DNA of 42,443 bases, taken from NCBI GenBank assembly GCA_020650975.1, contig JAIPMN010009500.1:1-42443 (forward strand). The letters run 5' to 3'. This document shows, piece after piece, positions 31,540 to 42,380 of this stretch (positions within the stretch are counted from its first letter, which is position 1; every line of letters starts with the position of its first letter). The DNA comes from Apostichopus californicus (Eukaryota; Echinodermata; Holothuroidea; Aspidochirotida; Stichopodidae). Made by a program: the position numbers and the translations under genes. Below the pieces are notes generated by a model that was given only the letters and a program-made list of their open reading frames with translations, did not search any database and had not been told where the DNA came from.

Positions 31540-34500
31540 CTGTCAACGAGAACGTTTTGTGCTATCTGCCTGGAGTCCAGGGGTCCCTGAATTAAATTAT
31601 ATTAAAATGTTGAAAATACTGGATATGATTTCGCCTGATATCGATTCGTTGGGTAGAAATTATTCAAGTAGGTACTGACTCACTCAAAATAGAAGCTAAT
31701 TCTAGTGTGGCTTAGTCAAATCCGTGGCACTGTGGCTGATACCAGTAATACAAAACAAACGATACGACGGTGTCACGGTGTAATACCAGTTTGAAGTTGT
31801 ACTTAGATTACAGCCTACAGCAGGGTCCCCAAATTTAGAGAATGTACGGCCAAATCGAGTGAATGAAGGCCAAAAATAATTTGGTTCGATTTCTGCCCCT
31901 ATATAAATAGGTTACAAGTTGTTAGTTTGCCTTCTTTTCGATAGGGTGACTCTATGCGGGCTATACCGGCGTAGATAGCGTTTCAAAAGTGTGAGGGGAC
32001 AAAAGTCTTAGATATACCGCTATGCCTATAAAATACATATTTGGTCATAAATGGGAATGAGATATTCTAATTTCAACACTTCTGAAACATAGCCTATATA
32101 CCGTTGCCGCGCAGACACTGCTTTACTGGCCCACATCAGGCATGATCCCTCGCGTTTTTGAGTTTTCATTTAGCCATATATACATCACAAATGTCATAGA
32201 TTAAAGTGAAAGCAGATTTTTTTTTCCTTCTGAAATATGGTGTCTGCAAGAGGGATAGGGTTGGGTGTTGCAATTTCAGGTGAATACCCATTTCTCAATG
32301 GACTGTCCCACACTTTGAAACCCTCTTAGTCTGACCCTGTCCTTCCTCTTTATGGCTTCCGTATACCCGTGACATTTCTTGGGAAATGCGTGCCTATTAT
32401 AGGCAAGTCAGAAAAATAATGGGAACTATATACGCTATAGCTACTACCAACTATAGCCTACCTATAACACCCACTGCCATTATGTATCCTTATATACGTA
32501 GGCCTATCACGTTATGTAAAGAGAATAGAAATACCTTTAATATTCGCACTGTCATCCCTTCCATTATCTCGTAATTTCAAATATCTCGTAATGTCAAATT
32601 AACGTCCCACCATTCTCCTCAAAGAGTAAACACTATATATACTATCAATCCATGTGCCAGAAACGATATCTTTTGGATCCCTAAAATTTGGTTCCGTGTA
32701 GTTATTGGCATTTCATAGGTACCATATAGCATGTAGGGTACGAATACATTGTTATACACAATGCATAATATCAACTATCGCACTTCAGATTGAAAGGGGG
32801 CGTGTTGTATAAGCAAAGCTATTGAAACGAGTGTAAACCATTAACCGAGGCTAGATATATGATTTACTTATAGAATGCACCTATTGTTTGTATTACTCAG
32901 CATTGGTATACAGCTCTTTTTAACTATATAGCAGTATACATCGGTCCAGGTCTTTTGAGGCTAAAGAATGGAATATTCTTGATATTTGTGATCTATAGTT
33001 TTAGATTCAAACAAATTCAAGCAAGGGATACGACCTTTAGGCTACCTTACAACTACGGATATGTTAGGATTGAAGTTAGGTGGCGTCTTTATAACACTGT
33101 CCGTATATCCATTGAGCTTATCACTATAATCCCCATCGCTTTTCGGCCTCAGTTTGGTCTATAATACATGTAGTATACATGTGTAGTATATGTTGCCGGC
33201 CTTCTAAAGGACTCGTTGGTACACTTTTGACGATGATGACACATGCGTCACAGTCTCGATGTATAATGACAGAGTGGATCAGTCAAGTATAGTTAGGATT
33301 TCGTGCCCAGGTGCCATCTTGTGTGACTTTCCTTAGAAAAGTATCATAAATCCCAATCTCCTCACCGGTCCAGTGTTGTTAATTACTGAAACATTCCACG
33401 TCGCCCCTCACCCCCCCCCCCCCACCCAATTCCCATGAACTTCTGTTTAATATCTTAATATCACTTGTCACCGACGCTCACTAGAGTTAGTTACATATAG
33501 CTGGTTGCTTTAGTGAAAGGTTTCAATCTTGATTTCCCCCCCTCCCTCCCCACCCCCACAAAAGTGAGAAACTATTCTTTTGTGAATATCCACAATGTTG
33601 ACCACTCTTTAGAGAAGTCACTCGATCGATAAGAGTGAAATTCACTCTCTAAAAAGTTCATCAAGTTGGATACTACCATTGAGTTATTTTTCACTCATTG
33701 GAATTACCAAACACCGTACCAAGAAACGTCTGAGCGTAAAGAAAAGGATTTGCGATAAAGGTAGTACGGTTACATATTATAAACGCTAAATGCAAAGAAG
33801 ACAACAACAACAACAACAACAACAAAACACACCTATTTTATATAGGAAACGACCGTCGTCGAAACAATACGAAAGAGAATGAAGAGAAATACTATAGAAA
33901 AACAGAGTACATAACACAAACAAAACGGCTTGAGGTAGAACTAGTAATAGTGGCAAGGAAAACAATTTGGAAAATCCTGAACAATACCTTCTCGATTAAC
34001 TTGAGTTTTCTTCATTTCTAAAGGGGAAGGGATGGGGGGGGGGGGCTGCGTGGATGGGACATGTAGACCTACCAACATTTCTTCCAGACTTGCGAAGAAA
34101 AGTTGAGATATTGAAACCAGATTTATAGATATATGGGTTTCAATGTTATGAAAATCATTGTAGTTTTGAGAAATGTTTAATGTTATACTGGTATACTGTA
34201 ATGTAATGTTTTAACTGTCAAATGTTTTCTTGTTCTTAATATTTCATGAAAATGCAATTTCATTCTAGAAATATTACTTTCCTCTCTGTATAAATTATTT
34301 AAACGATACAAGAAATTCCAGAAAAAAAGGGGAAAAAATATATACATTTTCAGTTCAATTACCACAAAAACAGCATTCATGAGAAGTTGCCCGATATACT
34401 TTGGGCAAATTATCTCCATATTTGAAAAAAAGTCGTATCTTTGCCATTCAAATTATTATGAGGATCTGGATTTCATCTGAACATGTGGAACACTTCCATT

Positions 34501-34601
34501 GATTGTGTTAAGCAAGCATTTCCAGTCAGCGGAATATCTCTTTACGGGTTTTTTTTCTTCAATTATTTAAGATTGTTTGTATTTTTCTCTCGTTTCGACA
34601 G
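31540..34601. other. Gene-free stretch or leader intron of gene B
   Basis: No coding exon is supported. It holds an (AAC) microsatellite at 33801-33825 and poly-C/poly-G runs near 33412 and 34035. If the leader exon at 30.6 kb is real, this is part of its intron. Confidence 0.4.
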
Positions 34602-34623
34602 GGAAGCTGAAATATTAATCAAA

Positions 34624-34713
34624 ATGCCTGGAAACAACAACGAGTACATTCAATATGAATTTTTGAAAGAGGAAGTGGAAATCGTGGAAATGCACGGTAG
34701 CAATATCGCCAAG
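34624..34713 (+). CDS. Gene B coding exon 1
   Basis: ATG at 34624 (AAAATGCC, A at -3) within an exon that begins at 34602 after TTTCGACAG, leaving 22 untranslated bases and implying an upstream non-coding exon. It encodes 30 residues beginning MPGNNNEYIQYEF; Y8 and Y11 lie at the edge of the PH domain. Donor AAG|GTAACT, phase 0. Confidence 0.85.
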
Positions 34714-37700
34714 GTAACTATAGCACTTGTTGTTAACTTCTGTGGAGTTTGTCATTTGTGACAAAGTCCCTCTTTATTTCGCAAAGAGTTCAAATAACAC
34801 GCGCCTTTATATATACTCTACAACAAGTGAAAAATGAATCATACTGTGTGTAACAAATCGATTGAAATTAACGACCGATTGAACTGGATTGGAAAATATA
34901 AGATATCTTAAATACATTCCTTCCCCCCCCTCCCCCCTCCCCCCCCCCTCCGTCTAACTTCTAACCTCCTGGTCCACTTCCTGTCCCTCGCATAGTCATG
35001 AATTCAGAATTGGTTTCACCAGTTAAAGAATTCAGACATAATATGGAAAGGAACAGAAAAAGGTTTAAAATTTGAAAAATATCTTACTAGAAAGATCTTA
35101 CAAATAACTGAGGATAATGACAAAGAAATGGCTGACGAATACTGGCGCACTAAAACATCATCAGCTTTGGCCAATTTTTTTAGCAGGCTAGAAATTTGCT
35201 AAAAAGCCTCGCGGAAGGTCTGACCTACCAAGATATTGGGAGGCATCTAGGAGTCTCTTATTGGACAATTAAAACTGTTAAACCTCTCAGACAGGCATGC
35301 TAGCCGAATAAGTTTGCTTGACCATGTTGTTTTACTTTTCTAGTAATTTTTAAAAAAAAAATTTTTATGGGGCAATTATTATATTCTTTGCATGAAGTGT
35401 AAAACTGGATTCATTTTTGTTGTTTTTACAGACCCATACTAGGACTGTGGAAATGACTAGAGCGCTGGATAAACCAACCCTTCTTCTTTCAAAAAAAGGA
35501 AAAGTCAGAGAGAGGTTGCAATTTATAGAAGTATATGAATTCGAGATCTCCAGACCATCAAACTTAATCCGGTTGGTATGCTCCAATCAAGATATAGTGA
35601 CAATCCGTGTAAAATCAAGGTAAAGTTTTTAGCTTCGTTTGTTTTAGACGGAACAAAAATATACCGTGTTGGTTTTAACGCGCCGTCTCGACGATTTGAT
35701 CAGTTTTGTCAGGTTGTCATGTTCGTGAATCTTGCCAATCGGCAAATGCAAGTTATGTTGATATGTTGTCAAAGTATAGGTATAACCAATGTTCACGGGG
35801 GTAACGCAGCAACTCGACAAATTGGCAAATTTCGTCAAGATATATGTAAACTCCTGAAAATTACCCCAGAAATCCTTCCCATTCAAAATTGTGCTACTAC
35901 CCAAATTACCCCTTACATTAACCTTATATACACTTTATACTGACTTTGGTGATACAGGGAATCTTTGGAAAGATGGCTGGTCCACTTGAAGAAATCCTTG
36001 CCTAGGGATTCCAGGGGAAATTTCCGTGAGAGAGCGGCCACTGAGAATCACAAGTTAAGAGGGCAGCACTCCAGAACGCCCAGGCGTACCGCAGAAGTCC
36101 AATCAGTGATTTTTCCTGAACGCAGTATCATATCACCGTCAACTAACGCCCAGAGCCTTTTGGTAAGATGTTATATGTTCTTCATTAATGTTTACATAAA
36201 TATTCAGTATTTGCCTTTGATCCTGTCGTAAGAAATTAAGAGTCAAAACAGACCTACCCTGGTTGATGCATTCAACCTTCAGTCCGAACATGTTTAATGT
36301 GTTACTATAAAAGTCAGTTTTTTATATAGTATGTTTAGTTAGTTACTATAAAAGTCAGTTTTTTATATAGTATGTTTAGTTAGTTACTATAAAAGTCAGT
36401 TTGTTATATAGTATGTTTAGTTAGTTACTTTAAAAGTCAGTTTTTTATATAGTATGTTTAGTTAGTTACTATAAAAGTCAGTTTTTTATATAGTATGTTT
36501 AGTTAGTTACTATAAAAGTCAGTTTGTTATATAGAATGTTTAGTTAGTTACTATACAGTTAGTTTGTCATATAATACGTTTAGATAGTTACTATATAGTT
36601 CCTTTGTTATATAATATGTTTAGGTATAGTTACTATATAGTTACTTTGTAATATAATATGTTTAGGTATAGTTACTATATAGTTACTTTGTAATATCATA
36701 TGTTTAGTTAGTTACTGTACAATGAGTTTGTCATATGTTTAGTTAGTTAATATATAGTTACTTTGTAATATAATATGTTTTGTTAGTTACTATAGAATTA
36801 GTTTGTCATATAGTACTTTTAGATAGTTACTATATAATTTATTTGTTATATAATATGTTTAGTTAGTTACTATATAGTCAGTTTGTAATATCATATGTTT
36901 AGTTAGTTACTGTACAATGAGTTTGTCATATGCTTAGTTAGTTAATATATAGTTTCTTTGTTATATAATATGTTAAGTTAGTTACTATATAATTATTAGA
37001 GTGGTGAAAACGAAATAGCACTTGATGGACACATTCAGTGAAGATTGCTTTGCTCAGTTCGTGTCGTCATGGAAACATGAACCAAATATTAAAGTCAAAT
37101 TATGATGATCATGAAAAAAAGATATTCCACAAATCAGACAATCAAATTCTCGAATAATGTTTAAAAGTTTGTTTTAAGTGATTGAAACTTTGTGATCCAA
37201 CATGAAAATAAAAAAGATGATAAGGAAACGAATTTTCTTTCAACCATCAGATCAACCCCCCCCCCCCTTCCCCCTGCAGCATACAATATTTCACTTTTAA
37301 ATCATTTTCCATTCCCAGGAACCCCTGGCAGACGACGAATATGAAATACCCACTGCATTTGCAAGTCTCAGATCCAATGACGTGTATCCTACAAATACGG
37401 ATCAGCAGCCGATTTACCAACGTAAGAGAACAGGTTTAACTTTGAAGAAATTACAGGAAATTGAACGAAATTTAATCGATTAATTAAGAGCTCATCTGTC
37501 TTACCCTGGCTTAACTAGTTACAAAAACCTCGACCTATCACCCCCTCCCCCACCCCCGCCACACCCAATGGTCAGCTACTATCAAACTTTTAATTCTAAC
37601 TTCTTTCTCTCAGAATACTTTTGGAAATTTTAATTGATGTGCACATATTTACGATACTCAATTTTGAAGCCAAAGGACTGTTGCCCTCTGAAGTGTAATT

Positions 37701-40700
37701 CCTAAATGTAATGTAAATTCACAAGAATGACTGTAGTAGGACGAAAAAAATACTACCGATGGTTGCAAGAGCTTCGAATTTCTTTTCCATGAATAGGTTT
37801 CCGTTTTATTTTCACCAATGTACGTCCTACACGAGATGGACTTCTACTCATGTTAATATACCTCTTTTTACCATATTAGTTCCAGGTTTCACTTGAATAG
37901 TTTTGAGCATTTTTGTTGTTGTTGTTGTTGTTGTTGTTGTTGCCTCTTTCTTTACTTGGCATGGTAAAAAATAATTCGACATGCGATCAGCCTGTATGGA
38001 AAATGAATTAAAATATGATATAACTTATTTAACGTAAAGTAAAATATGTCGGTCCGGGATGTTGTCAATGTAGGCTATTTGAAACAAACACTCAATCCAT
38101 ACAAGAAGAATTACCGAAGCCATGCACATGTCTTAAAAATTGCAATTTGCTTGGAATAACAGGTTATAGTTAATGATTTTGTAAAACAAAACGACGTCCT
38201 CCATGCTGTGATTGGCCGGTGACATTCATAAGTCAAATTGTATCTTTGTATAACGATGTCTGATATTCCATTTCACTCTTGTGTATGTGTATTTTGTTTG
38301 ACTAGGTGGTGCCGAGATAAGTAACCATGGTAACAGTGACTTGCATGCGGTTGTTAGCGTTGAAATTAAAATTGGGCACACTAAGAAGCCCCCCCAACCG
38401 CCACCAAAACCTTACAGCCATCGCCCCTGCAATCCACCAAATGGCAACGATGCAAACCAAGGATCCGTAGCCACGTGTGGCTGGAATACATCCAACCGTA
38501 GAGATATCTGTCTTCCCACTAAAGAGCTTGTTAACGAACTTACATCGGTTGTTAGTAAAAAGAGCGCCAACAGTGGAGACAACCACACAGCTTCTATTCA
38601 CCCAAACAGACCCACTCAGGGGCCCCGCCCCGCTATGAGATTGCCAAGTATGCTGAAAATTGAAGACGAGGACTACTACACTTTGGCAGCCCCATGCGTG
38701 AATACTGGGAATGCGGCGGCCGACCGCAGGCAAGCTTCAAGGAGAGGACCAGTAGACAGACAACGCATGAAACCAGCCAGCGAAGACCAAGAACCGAACT
38801 CGTCTTCCTCCTCAGATGAAAGTGACGAACCACAGTATATGAACGTTGGAAATTCTATCTATCTCAAACGGTTAGTTGTCATGATTGTTACTGCGCAAGC
38901 GTGTGTATTAGCTTCCGGTCAGTTCAAGCAATATTATAAACATAAAAAAGTACGGCGTGTATATGTAACGTGTATCGCCTATATCTATATTTAAAAAAAA
39001 AATCTTCTTTTTCGGTGAGCGATGTTAATGCAAGTTGACCATATTTACGAATTTATGTATTTAAAACAAGACCTGCAGATCTCGAGTTTTTACAAGACTA
39101 GACCTTACACTCTGTCTGTGAGGTCAATCAGTCATACTCAGGCATATATACAAAGGTCATATATCATTTTACTAATTGAGTTGTTTCGTTCTACCTGTTT
39201 CTTTTAAAAAATTTAGATCAACACTTAGCAGTGAGATGGAAGAAGAATCCATTTGTGTGGAAGTCGAAAAATCGAAGTTGCTAGACCTCAAAATAAAAAC
39301 AACATCAGACGGACCATGGTAAGTATATAAAAAAAAAACCGTCAGAGCCTGTTTTAAAGTTAAGCGAGAAATCTCTCCGATTTATGGTTTTCATTCTGTG
39401 AACCTATACCGCACAAAATGTCCTGGAATCATAATGTTAGTTTAATTTTCCAGCTACGATTTTGTGGAGGAAGGCAGAACTGAATGGTTTTGAATGATTC
39501 GTAACGAGCTTAAACATTCGTTGTAACGTTGTCTCTGGCCACGCATTTTATTATTTCACATATGTTTACATATTGTAACATTTGAATCCAACTAAACGTT
39601 TTGCACTGGTATAGAAATTTAAAGTATAGTAATTATAATGTAATGGTTTGCCTATTTTGCAAACCGCTTCAAATGTTTGCTCAATTTCGTGGTTATTGGG
39701 GACATTTGTGTTGACCTGTACTATACGGTAACAGATTAGTATAGTTTGTTTTAGTCACTAAAGTATACAAGTGCACCCTTGAAAATTGTGTCAAACTTTT
39801 TGTTCATACTACAGCTTAAATATTGCCAATTTCATTCCGTTTTTTTCTTACTTAGCATTTCTCAAGTACCTCCTGGTTTACTAGGAAAGTTCTACCATGG
39901 GGATAAAATACTGGATATTAATGAACAGAGGATCACCAACACAGACTTTGCCTACTCCATCATTGAAACTTCAAAGAATGACATGGTATGTAGATAAGAA
40001 AGATTTATATTGGTACCGAATCTGTGAAACGGAAGCGAAATATAATTCAACAAACCATCACCAAAACCCACAATGGGGTTGGGGGGGGGGTGAGGGCGGG
40101 ACTAGGGTAGCCTAGGTCTCCAAACATTTGTCTGGTCCCCTTAGAACAGTACACGGGACTCATTATCAAAAAAGTTTAGTTATGCCCCTGAAACAACTGC
40201 CCAAACGCCCCATTCCTCCACTCCAACTTTGAGTTTCGTTGAATACTTTCAATCTATCGTTGTCATCATAATTTGAGGTGGGATGTTCGATATCTGAAAT
40301 TTAGGTATATTGTCTTGCTGCCTTGTGAGCCATTTCAATTCTTTATTCAGTTATTTTTATTGTATACCTATATAGATTATGGGTGAAGTAGCAAATATCA
40401 TAAAACCTCCAGCATTAAAAAGATTTCGTTTTCTTTTTGTTTCTTTTTTCTTATCAAACATCACATTTTCTCACAACAATTATACAATAGTTTTCTTCTC
40501 TTTTCCCCCCAAAGGTCAAAGTGACTGTTAAGAGACTAATTAGGGGGTATTTCGTTGAGCTGCACAGAAGAAATCCGGAAGAAGGTCTTGGATTTTCGCT
40601 GACTGATGGTCCCGTGGTTAGTATTTGCATCAGCCATCTTATGTTCATCAATCTTGTTTCTTACATTAGGGGGGGCAGGGGGCGGGGCGGGGCGGGGGCG

Positions 40701-42223
40701 GGGACGGGGGCGGGGGCGGCTTAAAGTAATTTCGATGGACTTTGATAAGTATTTAATTAGAACAACTATGGGTTAATGCGTGCTCAAACTGGTACAAGAA
40801 TATAAATTTATAGGCCTGCCCCCTTCATTCAAATGTCCACAAAGAATGTCCCTCCCTCGTGACTTTTCACTTTATACATATTTTCTATTTTTGTGAGGCG
40901 TATTACTAATAACCATAAAAGGAACACCAAGTTAAGTCTCTTAATACCAGATTTCTCAACATGTTCAAACAATTTTTAAGGGTACTTTTTAGGCTTCAAT
41001 TAAGAACACTATACAACAATTGCCGGCAGTGAAGAGCACAGGGACAGTGGAAGGGTAGAGGTAGGGCGGGGTGGGGTGGAGATGGGGACGGTGTTGGGGG
41101 TAGCATGTGGAGAGGGATTATAAACATTTCCACTAAGCTGTTTGACAATACGTAATATTGATATTCAACGGTTCCATAAATAAGTTTGTTTTTTCATATC
41201 ATTATGTCTACATGGTTATATAACAGGCTGTTGATTTTAAGGATTGATTTTTATTGCATAGATAACGAGTGTCAGTCCTGGAACGGACTTTGCTCGGAAA
41301 GCTAACTGTGCCATGATGGAAAAGATGGTCATTACTCATGTCAACGGACTGTTCATACCTTTTAACTCAGAAACACGACAGGTAAGCTTCGCTCTCGATG
41401 TTTCCTTTATTTACAGACTTAGAATCGAATTCGAATCCTTTGATTGCAGTTTTCTGGTTGTATCGTATGGAATGGGGCTTTGGAGGAGGGTAAGGAAGGC
41501 GGGGAAGGTGGGGATGTGGGGGGGGGGTAAGGTAGTCTTCAGTCACATGATATGTAATAACTGTTCATCTGTAGTGGTGCAGTACCTTCAGCGTAGAGAT
41601 AACCAACATGTTTACGAACCCAGGTTAGAACAGGATCGCAGCTAAGTTGTTAGCTTACATGACTCCTATACTGTGTCAATTTCCCGTCCCTCACCTCCCC
41701 TTCCCCTTCGCGAGGGACTTTAAACCATCGAACGTTAAATGCACAGGGTTATTATTATTATTATTATTATTAATTTTGTGATCTAGCCTACGCTTTGTTT
41801 ACAAAACAAGCCTGCGGTATTCGTGCATGCAAATATTTTTAAATTTGTTCAGTCTTTGTGAAACGAATAAACTTTGTCAACAAAAAAAAAGGAAGAAAGG
41901 AAGATAGAAAAAAAAGAAAAAAAAAGACCCTCATCATAATCATCATGTGATTTTAAGGTACATGTCACTAATGCTTTCAGAACAGGTAGTGGTCTTATAT
42001 AGTGACAACAGCATGACGCTTTAAAGCAAAGTCTAAGCGGTGGCTCGATGATGACGTCAGCTCCTCATTGATAATAGATGTCATATAGTATGTATAAACG
42101 TCGCTTTATTTGGTTGTTTTACAGGTGAACATGACTATCAGGAATGCAGGTAGCAGGTTCTTTGTTATTCTTCAGCCGCTCGATTTCATGACGGAGTTAA
42201 CAGGAAATACGTATGGAACCTGA
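34624..42223 (+). CDS. Gene B: PH - tyrosine/proline linker - tandem PDZ adaptor (10 coding exons)
   Basis: Spliced model: 34624-34713, 35432-35619, 35958-36162, 37319-37421, 38306-38870, 39217-39318, 39856-39985, 40515-40616, 41262-41381, 42125-42223. The exons total 1704 bases, 568 codons with the stop; all phases close and all introns are GT-AG. Predicted protein of 567 aa: PH domain about 5-106 with the helix Trp at 99; linker 107-385; PDZ1 about 388-470 (GDKILDIN 433-440); PDZ2 about 472-560 (GLGF 485-488). The linker carries YEIP (Y169), YPTN (Y184), KKPPQPPPKP (222-231, fits SH3-ligand patterns), YYTL (Y319/Y320) and YMNV (Y373, fits the Grb2 SH2 pYxNx pattern). A membrane-recruited, tyrosine-phosphorylated adaptor in the style of Gab or Dok proteins, but with PDZ domains, is the inference. 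I know of no named family with this exact order. Confidence 0.9.
35432..35619 (+). CDS. Gene B coding exon 2: PH core
   Basis: 188 bases, phase 0 to 2, acceptor GTTTTTACAG, donor AG|GTAAAG. It encodes a beta-rich segment with KPTLLLSKKGKVRERLQFIE and ISRPSNLIRLV, typical of PH strands, including a basic KKGKVRER stretch that could face phospholipid. Confidence 0.85.
35958..36162 (+). CDS. Gene B coding exon 3: PH helix and basic linker
   Basis: 205 bases, phase 2 to 0, acceptor GATACAG, donor TTG|GTAAGA. It starts with RESLERWLVHLKKSL, the C-terminal PH helix with its conserved Trp (W99), then an Arg-rich linker (RGQHSRTPRRTAEV). Confidence 0.9.
36290..36996. repeat. Tandem repeat of about 41 bp in gene B intron 3
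   Basis: Around 17 copies of a unit like GTATGTTTAGTTAGTTACTA plus TAAAAGTCAG and a T-rich end. The first six copies are nearly identical and later ones drift (ATAGTTACTTTGTAATATAA). It fills more than half of the intron. Confidence 0.9.
37319..37421 (+). CDS. Gene B coding exon 4: YEIP tyrosine cluster
   Basis: 103 bases, phase 0 to 1, acceptor CATTCCCAG, donor CAAC|GTAAGA. It encodes ADDEYEIPTAFASLRSNDVY and a further IYQ; Y169, Y184 and Y194 sit in acidic or proline-flanked contexts suited to SH2 binding. The DEYEIPT core resembles IDYEIHT in gene A. Confidence 0.85.
37914..37942. repeat. (GTT)n microsatellite in gene B intron 4
   Basis: About nine uninterrupted TTG triplets, complementary in type to the (AAC) run at 33801-33825. 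Confidence 0.9.
38306..38870 (+). CDS. Gene B coding exon 5: long proline/tyrosine linker
   Basis: 565 bases, phase 1 to 2, acceptor TTTGACTAG, donor CG|GTTAGT. It encodes residues 196-383, mostly disordered in character: KKPPQPPPKPYSHRP, an acidic EDEDYYTLAAP, and Ser/Glu-rich sequence before EPQYMNVGNSIYLKR. It is the largest exon, and gene A has only a 95-base counterpart, so the linker expanded in B or shrank in A. The antisense frames here are shadows. Confidence 0.9.
39217..39318 (+). CDS. Gene B coding exon 6: PDZ1 first strands
   Basis: 102 bases, phase 2 to 2, acceptor AAAATTTAG, donor TG|GTAAGT. It encodes SICVEVEKSKLLDLKIKTTS. The ligand-binding loop position reads LLDL instead of GLGF, as in PDZ1 of gene A, so PDZ1 is atypical in both paralogues. 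Confidence 0.85.
39856..39985 (+). CDS. Gene B coding exon 7: PDZ1 core
   Basis: 130 bases, phase 2 to 0, acceptor TTACTTAG, donor ATG|GTATGT. It encodes ISQVPPGLLGKFYHGDKILD and INEQRITNTDFAYSIIE, a complete PDZ mid-section with GD-I-L-IN turn and second helix. Confidence 0.92.
40515..40616 (+). CDS. Gene B coding exon 8: PDZ1 end and PDZ2 GLGF loop
   Basis: 102 bases, phase 0 to 0, acceptor CCCCCAAAG, donor GTG|GTTAGT. It encodes VKVTVKRL, closing PDZ1, then RNPEEGLGFSLTDGPV with the textbook GLGF carboxylate-binding loop of PDZ2. Confidence 0.92.
40668..40723 (+). repeat. G-quadruplex-prone GGGGCGG tract in gene B intron 8
   Basis: GGGGGGCAGGGGGCGGGGCG and further GGGGGCGG repeats, beginning about 50 bases after the exon 8 donor on the coding strand, so the pre-mRNA would carry it. 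At least eight G runs of three or more. Confidence 0.85.
41262..41381 (+). CDS. Gene B coding exon 9: PDZ2 core
   Basis: 120 bases, phase 0 to 0, acceptor TTGCATAG, donor CAG|GTAAGC. It encodes ITSVSPGTDFARKANCAMME and ITHVNGLFIPFNSETRQ. The VNG turn and following helix region match gene A exon 10. Confidence 0.9.
41752..41773. repeat. (ATT)n microsatellite in gene B intron 9
   Basis: Seven uninterrupted TTA triplets. Confidence 0.85.
42125..42223 (+). CDS. Gene B last coding exon: PDZ2 end and stop
   Basis: 99 bases, acceptor GTTTTACAG, phase 0. It encodes the last PDZ2 strand (RFFVILQPLDF) and an 11-residue tail, then TGA at 42221-42223. The 3' UTR follows. Confidence 0.9.
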   Translation: MNMTIRNAGSRFFVILQPLDFMTELTGNTYGT

Positions 42224-42374
42224 ACAGAAGGGGAATTAGCCACAGTATACTGATAAGCTGGGAGATATTAAAGGAATCGAAAACACACAAACACGAACCG
42301 TGTGACAGTGCAACCTCTGCGCAACCTCTGCGTAGAAGAAAACCTGGTAATCTTACGTACAACAGAGAGAATTC

Positions 42375-42380
42375 AATAAA
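42375..42380 (+). terminator. Poly(A) signal of gene B
   Basis: AATAAA, about 150 bases after the stop codon, followed by A/T-rich sequence. It implies a short 3' UTR ending near 42.4 kb, just inside the window. Confidence 0.65.

Noticed and set aside
31281-31678. Open frames running across the N gap
   Set aside because: They depend on placeholder N bases and on a probably false duplication at a poly-G tract.
38302-38833. Antisense open frames of 143 and 66 codons
   Set aside because: They lie opposite gene B exon 5, whose sense frame has good splice sites, matching phases and recognisable motifs.
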